This document shows positions 1 through 9,497 of a stretch of 64,000 bases of DNA, piece after piece. This DNA is from Brasilonema sennae CENA114 (GTDB lineage: Bacteria; Cyanobacteriota; Cyanobacteriia; Cyanobacteriales; Nostocaceae), in NCBI RefSeq assembly GCF_006968745.1, contig NZ_CP030118.1, positions 2,058,654-2,122,653 on the forward strand, given 5' to 3'. Both the position numbers and the translations under genes were made by a program. Numbering within the stretch: position 1 is the stretch's first letter; every line of letters starts with the position of its first letter. Under the pieces are notes generated by a model. That model was not told the DNA's origin. It did no database searches and worked only from the letters and a program-made list of their open reading frames with translations.

Positions 1-140
1 ACTGCAAATCAGCTGATTTTTCAACCTTTGCAAGAAATTAAATTCAGAGATTATCACCAATAGTAGATGACTGGATTTAATCACTTAATATTTAATCAGA
101 CAATCAGCATTGAATGAAGTGAGAAAGTGAGGATTAGACT

Positions 141-1160
141 TTGCTAGTAATTATTCGCGATCGCTTCAGGTTCTTTCGACAAAATCGACCAGAACCAACT
201 ATAATCCATGAACTACAAACAGATTTACTTGATGAATCTACCCTGAATTCAACTTACTTAATTTTGATTGTTGGTTCATGTGCCATTGCTACTTTTGGGT
301 TACTCAGCAATAGCACTGCGGTGATTATCGGAGCTATGATTGTTGCACCTTTAATGTTACCAATTCGCGGGTTAGCTTTTGGCGCATTGGCGGGTAATGT
401 TGATTTGTTTCGTAAAGGTTTAATTGCAGTCACAGTTGGAACTCTGTTGGCCATGGCGATCGCGTGCACTTTGGGTTCAATTGTTGGTATTTCCAACTTT
501 GGTAGCGAAGTTTTAGCACGTTCTCAACCGACTTTGTTAGATTTAGGTATTGCAGTAGCTGCTGGTGCAATTAGTGGTTACGCCAAAGTGGAACCGAAGA
601 TATCTAGTACTTTAGCAGGAACGGCGATCGCTGTTGCACTAATGCCACCTGTTTGTGTGATTGGTTTGGGTTTATCTCAAGCAAACTGGGCACTTAGTCA
701 GGGAGCAACTTTACTCTACCTGACAAATCTTTTGGGCATTACTCTTGCTTGTATGTTGACTTTTTTAGTTGTCGGTTATTCTCCATTAGGAAGAGCTAAA
801 ACACCTATTATTTTAACCCTAGTTTTTACAGGTGCATTGCTCATTCCTCTAACAGTCAGTTTTGGTAGATTAGTCCAACAAGCGCGGTTAGAAAACAGTG
901 TCAAAAAAGCATTATTGAATCGAACTGTTACCTTTCAGCGCCTAAATTTAATTGAAAGCGACACTAACTGGTTAACTAATCCGCCTGAAGTACGATTAAG
1001 TGTGCGGGCAAAAGAACCTGTGACACCTAAACAAGTAAGATTGTTAGAAGAATTTTTGTCAAAAGAAATGGGACGACCATTTCGGTTAATATTTGAAGTT
1101 GGACAAGTTAAAGAAATTACAACAGATACCCCAGCTTCTGATGTCAACGAGAGTAATTGA
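141..1160 (+). CDS. DUF389 family membrane protein
   Basis: A 339-residue membrane protein of the DUF389 (TIGR00341) family, whose biochemical role is not established. Residues 38-60 form the first membrane segment, followed by the family's hallmark stretch with SNSTAVIIGAMIVAPLM and then PIRGLAFGALAGN. Further hydrophobic segments follow up to about residue 245. The last 95 residues are soluble and charged. The start is a TTG with GAGGA about 8 bases upstream, and no in-frame ATG lies closer to the conserved region, so I kept TTG. It stands alone, with no close partner on either side. Confidence 0.85.
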   Translation: MLVIIRDRFRFFRQNRPEPTIIHELQTDLLDESTLNSTYLILIVGSCAIATFGLLSNSTAVIIGAMIVAPLMLPIRGLAFGALAGNVDLFRKGLIAVTVGTLLAMAIACTLGSIVGISNFGSEVLARSQPTLLDLGIAVAAGAISGYAKVEPKISSTLAGTAIAVALMPPVCVIGLGLSQANWALSQGATLLYLTNLLGITLACMLTFLVVGYSPLGRAKTPIILTLVFTGALLIPLTVSFGRLVQQARLENSVKKALLNRTVTFQRLNLIESDTNWLTNPPEVRLSVRAKEPVTPKQVRLLEEFLSKEMGRPFRLIFEVGQVKEITTDTPASDVNESN

Positions 1161-1540
1161 GGCAGAATTCTTCTAGGTAAAATTTGTGGGATAGGAGAAG
1201 CGATGGACTACTGCAAGTCCGTGAAGTGTAAATAATAAAAGCTCAAAGCCAGATACAAATCCCTTTTTACTTGTAACTTAAGAATTGCTGTTGTAAATCC
1301 TTTCCTTCACCCAATTCCGAAAATTCCGCGTCATTCCCATCACCCCAATTCTTTGACTTTCCTCTAAAAATTGAGGAATTTTGATAAAAGAAAGAACTAT
1401 CTTCTATAAATATAGGCTATTCTGAAAATCAGTAACCGCATTTGGTTGTCCATACAAATAGAGGAGAGAAGGTCGAAATTGTTAGTGCTAGAGTTGTTAC
1501 AAAACTAAACTAACACTATGAAAATACCAACAATAAATCT
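1161..1540. other. Intergenic region with a possible minus-strand gene tail
   Basis: No complete gene is seen. On the minus strand, roughly 1405 down to 1283, an open stretch of about 40 codons ending in TAA reads like protein (it includes RIGVMGMTRNFRNWVKERIY) but has no start. It could be the tail of a decayed gene; I do not recognise the family. The rest is AT-rich and likely carries the promoter for the toxin-antitoxin pair. Confidence 0.3.
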
Positions 1541-1762
1541 ATGAAAAGTGAACAAAAAAACTTGACTTACGAAATTGAAGTTAAACCAGGGGAAAAATTG
1601 AATCTCCCAGAATCATTACTGGAAAGTGTGGGTGCAGGACACTGGATCATAACTATCCAACAAAAAGCAAAAGAACCTGTAAATACCCGTAGCCATGATG
1701 CATTTTTGAAAGGCTACGCACCAGAAGACGAAGGACTATATGACGACTATCCAACCAGGTGA
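1541..1762 (+). CDS. Putative antitoxin of a MazF-type pair
   Basis: A 73-residue acidic protein directly upstream of, and overlapping by 23 bases, a MazF/PemK-like toxin gene. The overlap and the order (small gene first) are typical of type II antitoxin-toxin operons, so its job would be to bind and neutralise the toxin and repress the operon. The N-terminal half (LTYEIEVKPGEKLNLPESLL) suggests a swapped-hairpin/AbrB-like or DUF2281-like DNA-binding piece; the C-terminal half is acidic and probably disordered (GYAPEDEGLYDDYPTR), as expected for the toxin-binding tail. The family assignment rests mainly on context. Confidence 0.6.
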   Translation: MKSEQKNLTYEIEVKPGEKLNLPESLLESVGAGHWIITIQQKAKEPVNTRSHDAFLKGYAPEDEGLYDDYPTR

Positions 1763-2069
1763 ATTTTGGGTAGCAGACATTCTATTCACAAGCGGTGGCG
1801 GTTCTAAAAAGCGCCCAATACTCATATTGTGGTTAGATGGAGATGATGTTGTAGCAGCAGTCGTCACATCAGCCAAACCACGTACACAGACTGATGTACC
1901 TCTTAATGATTGGGCTGCAAGTGGTCTACGTGTTACTTCAACTGTGCGTCTATCTCGACTGGACTGTCTAGAAAAGTCTTTGTTGCTTGTGAAGATTGGG
2001 CAGATTTCCGAGTCCGATGCAAAGCAGTTGAAACAGGTATGGGATACGTATATTAAACCGCAATTTTAA
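1740..2069 (+). CDS. MazF/PemK-like endoribonuclease toxin
   Basis: A 109-residue protein of the PemK/MazF fold, an mRNA-cutting toxin family. The N-terminus has the family pattern PGEFWVADILFTSGGGSKKRPILIL, in which the basic KRP follows the first strand pair. The middle VVAAVVTSAKPRTQTDVPL matches the family's central strand. STVRLSRLDCLEK fits the third conserved block, and the end is the usual helix (SESDAKQLKQVWDTYI). Length is normal for the family. The ATG lies inside the antitoxin gene, so the two are probably translationally coupled. Immediately downstream is a truncated Uma2 gene on the other strand. Confidence 0.75.
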   Translation: MTTIQPGEFWVADILFTSGGGSKKRPILILWLDGDDVVAAVVTSAKPRTQTDVPLNDWAASGLRVTSTVRLSRLDCLEKSLLLVKIGQISESDAKQLKQVWDTYIKPQF

Positions 2070-2231
2070 ATCATGAGGCAAGAGTGGCGTCAGAATTTCT
2101 AGCATGCCTCTGTCATAAGCAAGTTGGCAGGCTCGGTCTTCCCCCATTTGGGCTAGCATGGTTTCAAAGGTGTGCCAGCTGATGTTTCTTAAAACAACCC
2201 TTGATTCTGAGGGGATGCGTGTTGTTACCAT
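2070..2231 (-). pseudogene. Uma2-family endonuclease, 5' fragment
   Basis: The first 54 codons of a Uma2 (DUF820) family protein, a PD-(D/E)XK-like nuclease family greatly expanded in cyanobacteria. The readable part (NISWHTFETMLAQMGEDR, LAYDRGMLEILTPL) matches the usual N-terminus. The family is normally about 190 residues with its catalytic residues further on. Here similarity stops at LLPHD, just where the convergent toxin gene ends. The open frame continues antisense through the toxin gene but no longer looks like Uma2. I infer a truncation by recombination, possibly at the time the toxin-antitoxin pair arrived. Confidence 0.6.
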
Positions 2232-2389
2232 TGCTTTATTGGGTATAGGCTTATATCATACAACATAACGTCATATCGAAATTTAAAATATTCAGAAAAA
2301 AGCATCCTCCCTAAGTAAGATTTCTGACAAAAAAAGAGTGAGATAAAATAAAATAAGTAGGATTCGGGGGACCATATTACTGGTCATAA

Positions 2390-4186
2390 ATGCTTATCGA
2401 GACTATCTTTGGTAATCTCCAAGGTCTAAAGTCTAGTCAGCTGAAACAAATACAGCGACTGTATCACCAGCGCATATCAGGCGATCGCATCACAACGCCT
2501 GAATTTTCTCAGCGACTGGCAGCAATTAGCACTGAAATCAATCAGCCAGTGTGTGCTTACCTCAACCGTCGCGGACAAGTGATCCGCGTAGGAGTAGGTA
2601 CACCGCGCCAAACGCAAATTCCACCTTTGGAATTACCCCGTTATGGCGCAGAACGATTGAGCGGTATTCGTTGCATCGCCACTCACCTAAAGCCAGAACC
2701 GCCTAATGAAGCGGCGCTGACTGCTATGGCATTGCAACGATTGGATGCCTTAGTGATGCTGAATATTACCGGAACAGGATTTCAACGACGCGGTGGCGGC
2801 GCGACGGGCTATGTCAAGGAAGCTTACTTAGCTCATTTGAAACCCCAAGACGCTCGCGCCCTGATCAGCAGCCCAACTATGGAAAAAGTTTCTCATCTTC
2901 CACCTGCAGGCGGGGAGAATAAAGAGGGTAAAGAACAAAACAACAACCTTCCATACACAAGTTGGAGCGTTTCGCCACCCATGAGTGTGGATATGCTGAC
3001 AAATCAGGACTTGATGGAGTTGGTGGAAGGACTCGAAGCAGAGTTCCGGCGGGAATTTGTCGCCCAAGATGTAGACACCGACAATGATCGCGTCCTGATT
3101 GTTGGCGTTATGACTGATGATACGACTGCTCAACAATTCCAAGACACCTTGGAAGAATTGGCACGGTTGGTGGATACGGCTGGAGGAGAGGTGTTGCAGA
3201 TGATGCGACAGAAGCGATCGCGCATTCATCCTCAAACAGTCGTTGGTGAAGGTAAAGTCCAAGAAATCGCCGTAGCTGCTCAAACCTTAGGAGTAAACCT
3301 CATCGTCTTCGACCGCGATCTCTCACCCACACAAGTTCGTAATTTAGAATTGCAAATTGGAGTTCGCGTAGTTGACCGCACCGAAGTGATTTTGGATATC
3401 TTCGCTCAACGCGCTCAATCTCGTGCTGGTAAATTGCAAGTTGAACTCGCACAGCTAGAATATATGCTACCACGACTGGCTGGTCGAGGTCAAGCAATGT
3501 CCAGGCTGGGGGGTGGTATTGGGACTCGTGGTCCTGGTGAAACCAAATTAGAAACAGAACGCCGTGCCATTGGGCGACGTATTTCCAGACTACAACAAGA
3601 AGTTAACCAACTACAAGCACATCGGGAACGGTTGCGCCAGCGGCGACAACATCAAGAAGTTCCCTCAGTGGCTATTGTTGGTTACACCAACGCTGGCAAA
3701 TCTACGCTGCTAAATACTCTCACCAATGCAGAGGTTTACACAGCCGACCAATTATTTGCCACTCTTGACCCCACCACACGCCGCTTGGTTGTTCCCCACG
3801 GCGAAACGGATGAACCTCAAGAAATTCTGGTGACAGATACAGTAGGGTTTATTCACGAATTGCCCGCATCTTTAATGGATGCGTTCCGCGCCACCTTAGA
3901 GGAAGTCACAGAAGCTGATGCTTTGTTGCATTTGGTAGATTTGTCTCATCCAGCTTGGTTGAGTCATATTCGCTCTGTCAGAGAAATTCTGGCACAAATG
4001 CCCATCACTCCGGGTCCCGCGCTAGTTGTTTTTAACAAGATTGATGAAGTCGATACTAAAAATTTAGCATTAGCGCAGGAAGAGTTTCCTTTAGCGGTGT
4101 TTATTTCCGCGAGCGAGCGTTTAGGATTAGAAACCTTACGCCAACGTCTCGGTCAACTAGTTGAATATGCCGTTTCTTATCAGTAA
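2390..4186 (+). CDS. hflX: GTPase HflX
   Basis: Ribosome-associated GTPase HflX, 598 residues. It has an N-terminal HflX domain, a helical linker with RGPGETKLETERR, and a G domain. The P-loop is GYTNAGKS at residues 431-438, DTVGF gives the G3 motif, and FNKID gives G4. HflX splits stalled or stress-inactivated ribosomes. The protein is longer than E. coli HflX (about 430 residues) because of a roughly 190-residue N-terminal extension that looks conserved in cyanobacterial HflX, plus a polar, low-complexity insert at about residues 165-200 (PPAGGENKEGKEQNNN). The gene appears monocistronic. Confidence 0.93.
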   Translation: MLIETIFGNLQGLKSSQLKQIQRLYHQRISGDRITTPEFSQRLAAISTEINQPVCAYLNRRGQVIRVGVGTPRQTQIPPLELPRYGAERLSGIRCIATHLKPEPPNEAALTAMALQRLDALVMLNITGTGFQRRGGGATGYVKEAYLAHLKPQDARALISSPTMEKVSHLPPAGGENKEGKEQNNNLPYTSWSVSPPMSVDMLTNQDLMELVEGLEAEFRREFVAQDVDTDNDRVLIVGVMTDDTTAQQFQDTLEELARLVDTAGGEVLQMMRQKRSRIHPQTVVGEGKVQEIAVAAQTLGVNLIVFDRDLSPTQVRNLELQIGVRVVDRTEVILDIFAQRAQSRAGKLQVELAQLEYMLPRLAGRGQAMSRLGGGIGTRGPGETKLETERRAIGRRISRLQQEVNQLQAHRERLRQRRQHQEVPSVAIVGYTNAGKSTLLNTLTNAEVYTADQLFATLDPTTRRLVVPHGETDEPQEILVTDTVGFIHELPASLMDAFRATLEEVTEADALLHLVDLSHPAWLSHIRSVREILAQMPITPGPALVVFNKIDEVDTKNLALAQEEFPLAVFISASERLGLETLRQRLGQLVEYAVSYQ

Positions 4187-4684
4187 ATAAATTTTATTTT
4201 CGTCAACATAGGGGTGTGGGGTGTTAGTGCAGAATAAGCACAGCCTTACACCTTAATTCTTTAATATATAGCAGGGAACGCTTAACGCTTAACGCTTAAC
4301 AGGGTTGAAAATCTCGTGATGTCCAGATTTTCTGATTAGTTCATGTCCTAATCTACCTGACAACGGCTATAGATTGCTATATTGCACCCAATTGAAAACT
4401 GCTATAGCGCGATCGCCCTACAGAGCGCGTATCGCGCAGCGTCTCGTAGAGAAGCTATCGCTCATCGCCGTAGTACGTTTTTCAATGTTGACATACATAT
4501 CATATCAAATCCGGGTAAATGCACATGGTATAAAAAACCCATAAGCATTATAAATTAAGGGTGAAGGTTTGTGGGAACTGCGTGCAATCAACAGGATTTG
4601 ATATCACTTCTGAAAAATCTAAATTTAATGCTGTAACAATACACAATAACCACTATGATGACTAGTGAAATAGGAAGCAAAACG
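4187..4684. other. Intergenic region with short repeats
   Basis: No gene seen. It holds three copies of the heptamer CGCTTAA at 4279-4299, of the short-tandem-repeat type common in heterocystous cyanobacteria. It also holds a GC-rich patch at about 4407-4470 (GCGCGATCGCCC, CGCGTATCGCGCAGCG) of the dispersed palindromic kind found again at several places in this window. Positions 4505-4516 match 12 bases of the tRNA-Cys T-arm at 10001-10072, but in inverted orientation. Confidence 0.5.
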
Positions 4685-5113
4685 ATGAGCAACACAAACA
4701 CATGGTGGATCTATGCATTATTGTCAGCTTGTTTTGCCGCATTAACAACCATATTTGCCAAAGTTGGGGTTGAAAATGTAAACTCCAACCTGGCAACAGC
4801 AATCCGAACTGTTGTCATTTTAGTAGTTGCTTGGGGAATTGTATTTGCTCAAGGCAGTATGGTTAATCTTTCAGAAATTCCCCCAAAAACTATGTTTTTT
4901 CTATTATGTTCTGGGGCTGCTACTGGCTTATCCTGGATTTTTTATTTCAAGGCTTTACAAGAAGGAAAAGCCTCGCTTGTTGCACCAATTGATAAATCTA
5001 GTTTGGTATTAGTTTTATTGTTTTCCGTACTTTTTCTTCATGAACCGTTAAGTTGGAAAATTCTTTTAGGAACTTTCTTAATAGCTATAGGAACTTTGGT
5101 CTTAATCTTTTAA
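4685..5113 (+). CDS. Small EamA/DMT-family transporter (single repeat)
   Basis: About 142 residues with one EamA domain, half the usual ten-helix drug/metabolite transporter, as in the short transporter family of about 140 residues that works as dimers. Hydrophobic segments are at about residues 4-22, 33-55, 64-85, 93-113 and 118-140. Conserved features are FAALTTIFAKVGVENV near the first helix and LVAPIDKSSLVLVLLFSVLFLHEP near the end. I chose the ATG at 4685 because AGGAAG lies 7 bases upstream; an in-frame ATG at 4655 would add ten residues. The substrate cannot be told from sequence. Confidence 0.85.
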   Translation: MSNTNTWWIYALLSACFAALTTIFAKVGVENVNSNLATAIRTVVILVVAWGIVFAQGSMVNLSEIPPKTMFFLLCSGAATGLSWIFYFKALQEGKASLVAPIDKSSLVLVLLFSVLFLHEPLSWKILLGTFLIAIGTLVLIF

Positions 5114-5318
5114 TAATATTATTGAGGGATACTCTAATTAAATCTTTCGAGCACAAACTCATTGCGATAACGAGACAGACTACCAAATGTGATGGCAAAG
5201 CGCGTTAGTGTCAAGATCCAAGTTTTCCCGTGAGATATTTTACTCATTTTTTAAAGCTGATTATTCTCAAGAGTACTGAGCTAGTCTGAACCGAAACTTG
5301 TTCATGGGTTACTGTGGT

Positions 5319-5789
5319 CTAGTGCCCATTCAACACTTTACGAAACACAATCTTATCAGCGCCCGCCGTGTAGAAGTCCCGGATGCAAGCCTCCTCCTCG
5401 TAGCCGCACTTCGCGTAGAACGCCCGTGTGCGATCGAAGCTCGCTAACGTTTCCACCAGTAGCATTCGCCCACCCCGCGCCTTCAAAGTTTCTTCAACGT
5501 AGCACAGCAGTTTCCCACCGCGTCCTTGTCCCTGGCGGTCGGGGCGAATGGCGATCAATTGTAGGTTCCACGTCTGATCGGTCATCCGTTCAGGCTCACA
5601 GTAGGCGACCCCCACCGGCCCGTCTTCGTCATCGTCGTCGGTGATCCAGAAGGGATCGCTGTCGGTGTTGCCGCCGAGGTAGTCAGCCAGCATTTTGGCG
5701 AGATCCTCGAGCTCGTTCGGCTGGAAACCGATTGTGTTGGCTACGGCAATCAGCGCCGCTGCATCTTCGGGTTTTGTAGGTCGGATCAT
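5319..5789 (-). CDS. GNAT-family N-acetyltransferase
   Basis: A GNAT acetyltransferase of about 156 residues; these use acetyl-CoA to acetylate amines, and the substrate here is unknown. The acetyl-CoA loop is IRPDRQGQGRGGKLL (the Q/R-x-x-G-x-G pattern), followed by the C-terminal SFDRTRAFYAKCGYEEE typical of the fold. The start is set at MIRPTKPEDAAAL, where GNAT domains normally begin; an in-frame start at 5864 would add 25 unrelated residues. The gene is GC-rich compared with its neighbours: 35 of the 60 bases at 5341-5400 are G or C by hand count. That suggests acquisition from a GC-rich donor. Confidence 0.85.
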   Translation of the reverse strand: MIRPTKPEDAAALIAVANTIGFQPNELEDLAKMLADYLGGNTDSDPFWITDDDDEDGPVGVAYCEPERMTDQTWNLQLIAIRPDRQGQGRGGKLLCYVEETLKARGGRMLLVETLASFDRTRAFYAKCGYEEEACIRDFYTAGADKIVFRKVLNGH

Positions 5790-6003
5790 GGAGAACTTCA
5801 GTGTATGCTTAACGAGAGTTTTCAGACCATCTTGCATGATTTTACAAGGATCTCGGCTCAACACCTATAGCGCTTCTCGTTGGAATCAAGTACAGATTTA
5901 TCTGCGTGTATCTGCACGGCAGGTGCTTCTCCCAAGGGGAGACGCAATCATGCGAACAAGCCGGGGAACCCGTCCAACACACTACCTCGTCCATCTGCTC
6001 TTA

Positions 6004-7170
6004 TTAGAGTTCTCCCGTTGTCAAAGGTGTCACCGGCTGCACCGTAGGTAACCGTTCTTGAAGTTCTGCAAGCCTAACATTCGGCAGATGAGGTAACACA
6101 AGCTTGGCAAAATAGTGAGACTCCTCAATCAGGGGATAGCCAGAAAAAATGAATGCTCGAATTCCCATATCCAAGTAACGATGCAGTCGTTCAAGTATTT
6201 GAGATGGATTTCCCACGAGTGCTCCTCCACACCCAGAACGCGCTCGTCCTATTCCCATCCATAAGTTCCCCTCAATATAGTCATCTTCGTCAGCAACTGT
6301 TCGCAGGGCATCTTGTTTCAAGACGCCTACGGAGCGAGAATCTTGTGTACGAGATTTCAACTGTACACCGCGAGCTGCATCGAGTTCTGATATCAAAGTT
6401 TTTGCCCAGAAACGAGCTTCTTCCTCGGTTTCGCGTACAATTACATGAATACGGAGTCCAAAATCGATACTTCGTCCATAAGCAGCAGCCCTGTTGGAAA
6501 GGTCTTGCATACTTTCAAACAGTCCTTCTTCAGTATCGGGCCACATCAGAAAAACATCGCAGTATTGAGCACACACATCGCGAGAACCTGGTGATATTCC
6601 GCCGAAGTAAAGCAGTGGTCCGCCATGTTGCTGATACGGTTTGACTGGGTAACTTGGTAGGCTAAAGCGATAAATCTCCCCTGAATGGTCTATTTTTTCT
6701 TGCGTCCACGCCTGTTGCAGAATTTGGATCACTTCTTTACACCGTTGATAGCGATACTCAGCGTCTTCAACAAGTCCGGGGAGTTCGGAATTAATGATAT
6801 TTACAGTCAGTCGTCCTTGTAACAGATGGTCTAACGTCGAAAGATGACGTGCGAGCATGGGAGGGTGAATCTCGCCTGTGCGTATTGCGGTGAGTAAACT
6901 GATTTGCTGGAGTTGGGATGCGATCGCCGCCGCAAAAGGTAACACTTCCTGACCCAACATATAGCTTGTGGGCAGTAAAATATTCTTGTAGCCTAAGGAA
7001 TCAGCTGTGAGCACAATATCACGGCAATGTTCGTAGTTGCTGCGCCGAGAGGGGTCAAGCTTTCCTAAACGATCAGTGTCACCCCCGCATAAATCGGCAA
7101 ACCAACCCACCTCAGATACCCTCTGATGCGTCCTAATAGTCGAAAGCCGAGGTACATCGCCTTTAAACAT
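6004..7170 (-). CDS. LLM-class flavin-dependent monooxygenase (SsuD-like)
   Basis: A 388-residue protein of the bacterial luciferase-like monooxygenase family, closest by eye to the alkanesulfonate monooxygenase SsuD branch, which uses FMNH2 and oxygen to release sulfite from sulfonates. Recognisable parts are [91 protein letters not shown] and [24 protein letters not shown]. No SsuE reductase or ABC sulfonate transporter gene is next to it, so the substrate is open. AGGAGA lies 8 bases before the ATG. It ends close to a dispersed repeat shared with 25.6 kb. Confidence 0.88.
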   Translation of the reverse strand: MFKGDVPRLSTIRTHQRVSEVGWFADLCGGDTDRLGKLDPSRRSNYEHCRDIVLTADSLGYKNILLPTSYMLGQEVLPFAAAIASQLQQISLLTAIRTGEIHPPMLARHLSTLDHLLQGRLTVNIINSELPGLVEDAEYRYQRCKEVIQILQQAWTQEKIDHSGEIYRFSLPSYPVKPYQQHGGPLLYFGGISPGSRDVCAQYCDVFLMWPDTEEGLFESMQDLSNRAAAYGRSIDFGLRIHVIVRETEEEARFWAKTLISELDAARGVQLKSRTQDSRSVGVLKQDALRTVADEDDYIEGNLWMGIGRARSGCGGALVGNPSQILERLHRYLDMGIRAFIFSGYPLIEESHYFAKLVLPHLPNVRLAELQERLPTVQPVTPLTTGEL

Positions 7171-7322
7171 CTTTTCTTTCTCCTAAATAACTCTGTAAGT
7201 TGTACTCGACTTTAGTCATTTTTGGATCAGACGGCTGATTGCCAGCAAAACTACAGAAAAACGAGGTAATAATAACTTATCAGTAATTATCCCGACCGTA
7301 TAAAGAATAATATTGTAGCGCT

Positions 7323-7598
7323 ATGAAAAATTTTACCAGTCTGCTGATATCGATAGTTATAGCTTCATGGGTGATGGGAGTAGCCATCCTCTCAGTACAA
7401 AACGCTCAACCAGTCTCTTTGAAATTTCTAACCTTCCAGTCGATTCAAATTCCAGTAGGTTTAGTGCTAGCTTTTTGTGCTGTTGTAGGGATGGTTGGTG
7501 TAGCATTGCTGCAACCCTTGTGGGGTGTTGCTGGTTCTGAGCGAAGGAATTTTAGATCAGAAGATGAAAACGAATTCTTCGCCGATGAGGAGTTTTGA
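7323..7598 (+). CDS. LapA-domain (DUF1049) small membrane protein
   Basis: A 91-residue protein with two membrane segments (about residues 7-25 and 43-66) separated by the pattern SVQNAQPVSLKFLTFQSIQIPVG. That pattern is characteristic of the lipopolysaccharide assembly protein A (DUF1049) family. In E. coli the family takes part in LPS assembly and its regulation; in cyanobacteria the role is untested. The C-terminal 25 residues are acidic (SEDENEFFADEEF) and would face the cytoplasm. No operon partner is evident. Confidence 0.8.
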   Translation: MKNFTSLLISIVIASWVMGVAILSVQNAQPVSLKFLTFQSIQIPVGLVLAFCAVVGMVGVALLQPLWGVAGSERRNFRSEDENEFFADEEF

Positions 7599-7686
7599 GG
7601 ACGAGACTTCTTCCAAAAGTCAATTTTGTTAAATATGAATCATCCTGCTAAACCCAATCTCAACTGGCGTTGAGATATTTTCGTTC

Positions 7687-7845
7687 TAAGTTGCAGGCAA
7701 CATTGTTACCCGACTTTCCATGCCTTTACCATTCCAAACAATGATCTGCTGTTGGGCAAAATCTACATCTTTGACACGTAAATTTAGTCCTTGTGTTAAC
7801 CGCAACCCAGTAGCATACAAAAATTTCACAACTAAAAGCTTAATT
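7687..7845 (-). pseudogene. Tyrosine recombinase (integron-type integrase) fragment
   Basis: Reading the minus strand from about 7842 to a stop at 7687 gives roughly 50 residues including LLVVKFLYATGLRLTQGLNL and RVKDVDFAQQQIIVWNGKG. This is the block around the first catalytic arginine (GLRLxExLxLRVKD) of tyrosine recombinases, and the GKG-x-x-SRVTMLP continuation resembles integron-type integrases. An in-frame stop lies just upstream and another at the end, so no intact gene remains. It supports past mobile-element activity in this region. Confidence 0.65.
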
Positions 7846-7959
7846 TTGAGTTGATGCGGCTACATTAGTCATGATATTCAGAAATTGCCCGTATAATAAC
7901 TAGTTACTCCACTTTCTCTGTGGATGCTATGGTAATATTCTTCATCATAAGGATTACAT

Positions 7960-8808
7960 ATGCGGAAACGGGATCTACTGCGCCATATCCCTGGGTTCTC
8001 GAAAGTGGTCAAGCTCGTTGAGAACCTTGAGAGTGAAAACCGGCAACTGAAAAGCTGCATCCATCAGCTCGCTTTCACAACCGAAGTCCCTCTCGTCGAG
8101 ACCGAGAGAGGGAGATTGATAGAAGCGGAGGACCTACCAGTTCCGAGCAGTGTCCTGAGGTATCTGGTAGCAGGTACAGAAGACGTCGAGTGGTTCCTCC
8201 ACTCGGGCAAACTCGGTGCCCAGACTCTCGTTGAGATACTGGCTACACAAGGCAAGACCCTCGACGAGTTCAAGAGGATCTTAGATTTCGGGTGCGGCTG
8301 CGGTCGAGTCCTGCGTCACCTCAGAGGTCTGTCCGGCGCTGAGATCTATGGCGCTGATAGCAACCCCACAGCGATCCATTGGTGCGAAAAATACTTAGAC
8401 TTTGCTCGCTTCAACGTCAACTCACTGGAACCACCCCTCCCTTATCCAGATGGTATGTTCGACCTCATTTATGCGTTCTCAGTCTTGACGCATCTAACAG
8501 AGCCATTACAAGTCAGGTGGATGAATGAGTTCCATCGCATCCTGACCCCTGAGGGTTGTTTAATCCTCAGTGTCCATGGCGACAAGTCTGTGGCGGGGAT
8601 GCTTGCAGGCGATCGCCTAAAGTACCAAAAAGGGACCTTGGTGGTATGTGACCAAGATTTCATTGGCACGAACTATTGCAGTGCCTATCACCCGGAAGCC
8701 TATGTCCGTAGCGTTCTGGCTCAGGGTTTCGACGTGGTCGATTTCATCCCAGAAGGAGCCAAGGGGAATCCGCCCCAGGATGTCTACTTACTGAAGCCAC
8801 ACATGTAG
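7960..8808 (+). CDS. Class I SAM-dependent methyltransferase
   Basis: A 282-residue methyltransferase. After about 35 residues of coiled-coil-like sequence (FSKVVKLVENLESENRQLKS), the SAM-binding fold starts at about residue 108 with RILDFGCGCGRVLRHL (motif I), then EIYGADSNP (acidic end of strand 2), FDLIYAFSVLTHL (motif II) and LTPEGCLILSVHG. It looks like glycosyltransferase-associated or small-molecule methyltransferases; the substrate is unknown. Like the GNAT gene, it is GC-rich for this genome (34 of 60 bases at 8101-8160 by hand count). It is flanked by an integrase scrap and a decayed transposase gene, which suggests transfer. Confidence 0.85.
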   Translation: MRKRDLLRHIPGFSKVVKLVENLESENRQLKSCIHQLAFTTEVPLVETERGRLIEAEDLPVPSSVLRYLVAGTEDVEWFLHSGKLGAQTLVEILATQGKTLDEFKRILDFGCGCGRVLRHLRGLSGAEIYGADSNPTAIHWCEKYLDFARFNVNSLEPPLPYPDGMFDLIYAFSVLTHLTEPLQVRWMNEFHRILTPEGCLILSVHGDKSVAGMLAGDRLKYQKGTLVVCDQDFIGTNYCSAYHPEAYVRSVLAQGFDVVDFIPEGAKGNPPQDVYLLKPHM

Positions 8809-8821
8809 GTTCGGGAGTCAC

Positions 8822-9497
8822 TCACGTCAATTCGTGTAGATTTTTCAGATCTGGAACAAAATCTTCTGGTGTCCCGGGACGAAGTGAAGCCTTACTGGTG
8901 TAAGATTCCTCACCAACCTTAACGGTGATGCCAACTTTTTCTAACTTGTAAGTCAGCATCAGGGTAAACTTAGCGTGTGGTACTTGGGTAAAGTTTTGGT
9001 TGTTTCTCTTACCAAGATTAACAGAGGTTTTCCACTGTTTATTTTTACCTATATTTACAACGGTGCAACCGTTTTTTACCATTTGTCAACTATCATTTTT
9101 GTTGACTGGTGTAAATAGCTATCAACAAAATTATTGCGGTTAAGAACAATATTTTGGATACGCCTAGAAGTTCTCACAACCTAAGGCAAGAAACCTTTAA
9201 ACTTTGCCAGTTGCTTGTTGTATAACTGGTTAGCAGCCTTTAATGGTTTACCTTAACTGCTATTGGTTGTATCGTCGGCTCATTAAAAACAATCGTTGCA
9301 AGATTGTCTAACCCTATATCAATAGACGCAGCTAATTCTGGATTAAGGCTACAGAAAAATTCCTCCTTGTCAGGAATTTCGTATACAATTTCTATGACGA
9401 AACATCCAGAAGTTGGAACTATCCGCACTTCACACCAGTCGTTAAATTTTAAACCAGGTTTTACAGGAATTCTGATTGGAGAGATTGAAGGAACAAG
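8822..9497 (-). pseudogene. Decayed IS200/IS605-type TnpB gene
   Basis: Minus-strand remnants of TnpB, the RNA-guided nuclease carried by IS200/IS605 elements. The first piece has WCEVRIVPTSGCFVIEIVYE then ELAASIDIGLDNLATIV, with the RuvC-I aspartate in SIDIGLDN. A one-base loss at about 9250 shifts the frame; in the shifted frame GKPLKAANQLYNKQLAK continues the family sequence. A stop and another shift follow. The last piece (8822-9082) has NLGKRNNQNFTQVPHAKF and then EESYTSKAS with the RuvC-II glutamate. The zinc finger and RuvC-III are missing. No TnpA gene or hairpin ends are seen, so this is an inactive relic. Confidence 0.8.

Noticed and set aside
4505..4516. A 12-base match (TCAAATCCGGGT) to the T-arm of the tRNA-Cys, considered as the left attachment site of the 5.3-9.8 kb island
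   Set aside because: It is in inverted orientation relative to the tRNA gene, so it could not be the direct repeat left by integrase-mediated insertion, and 12 bases of T-arm is a common chance match.
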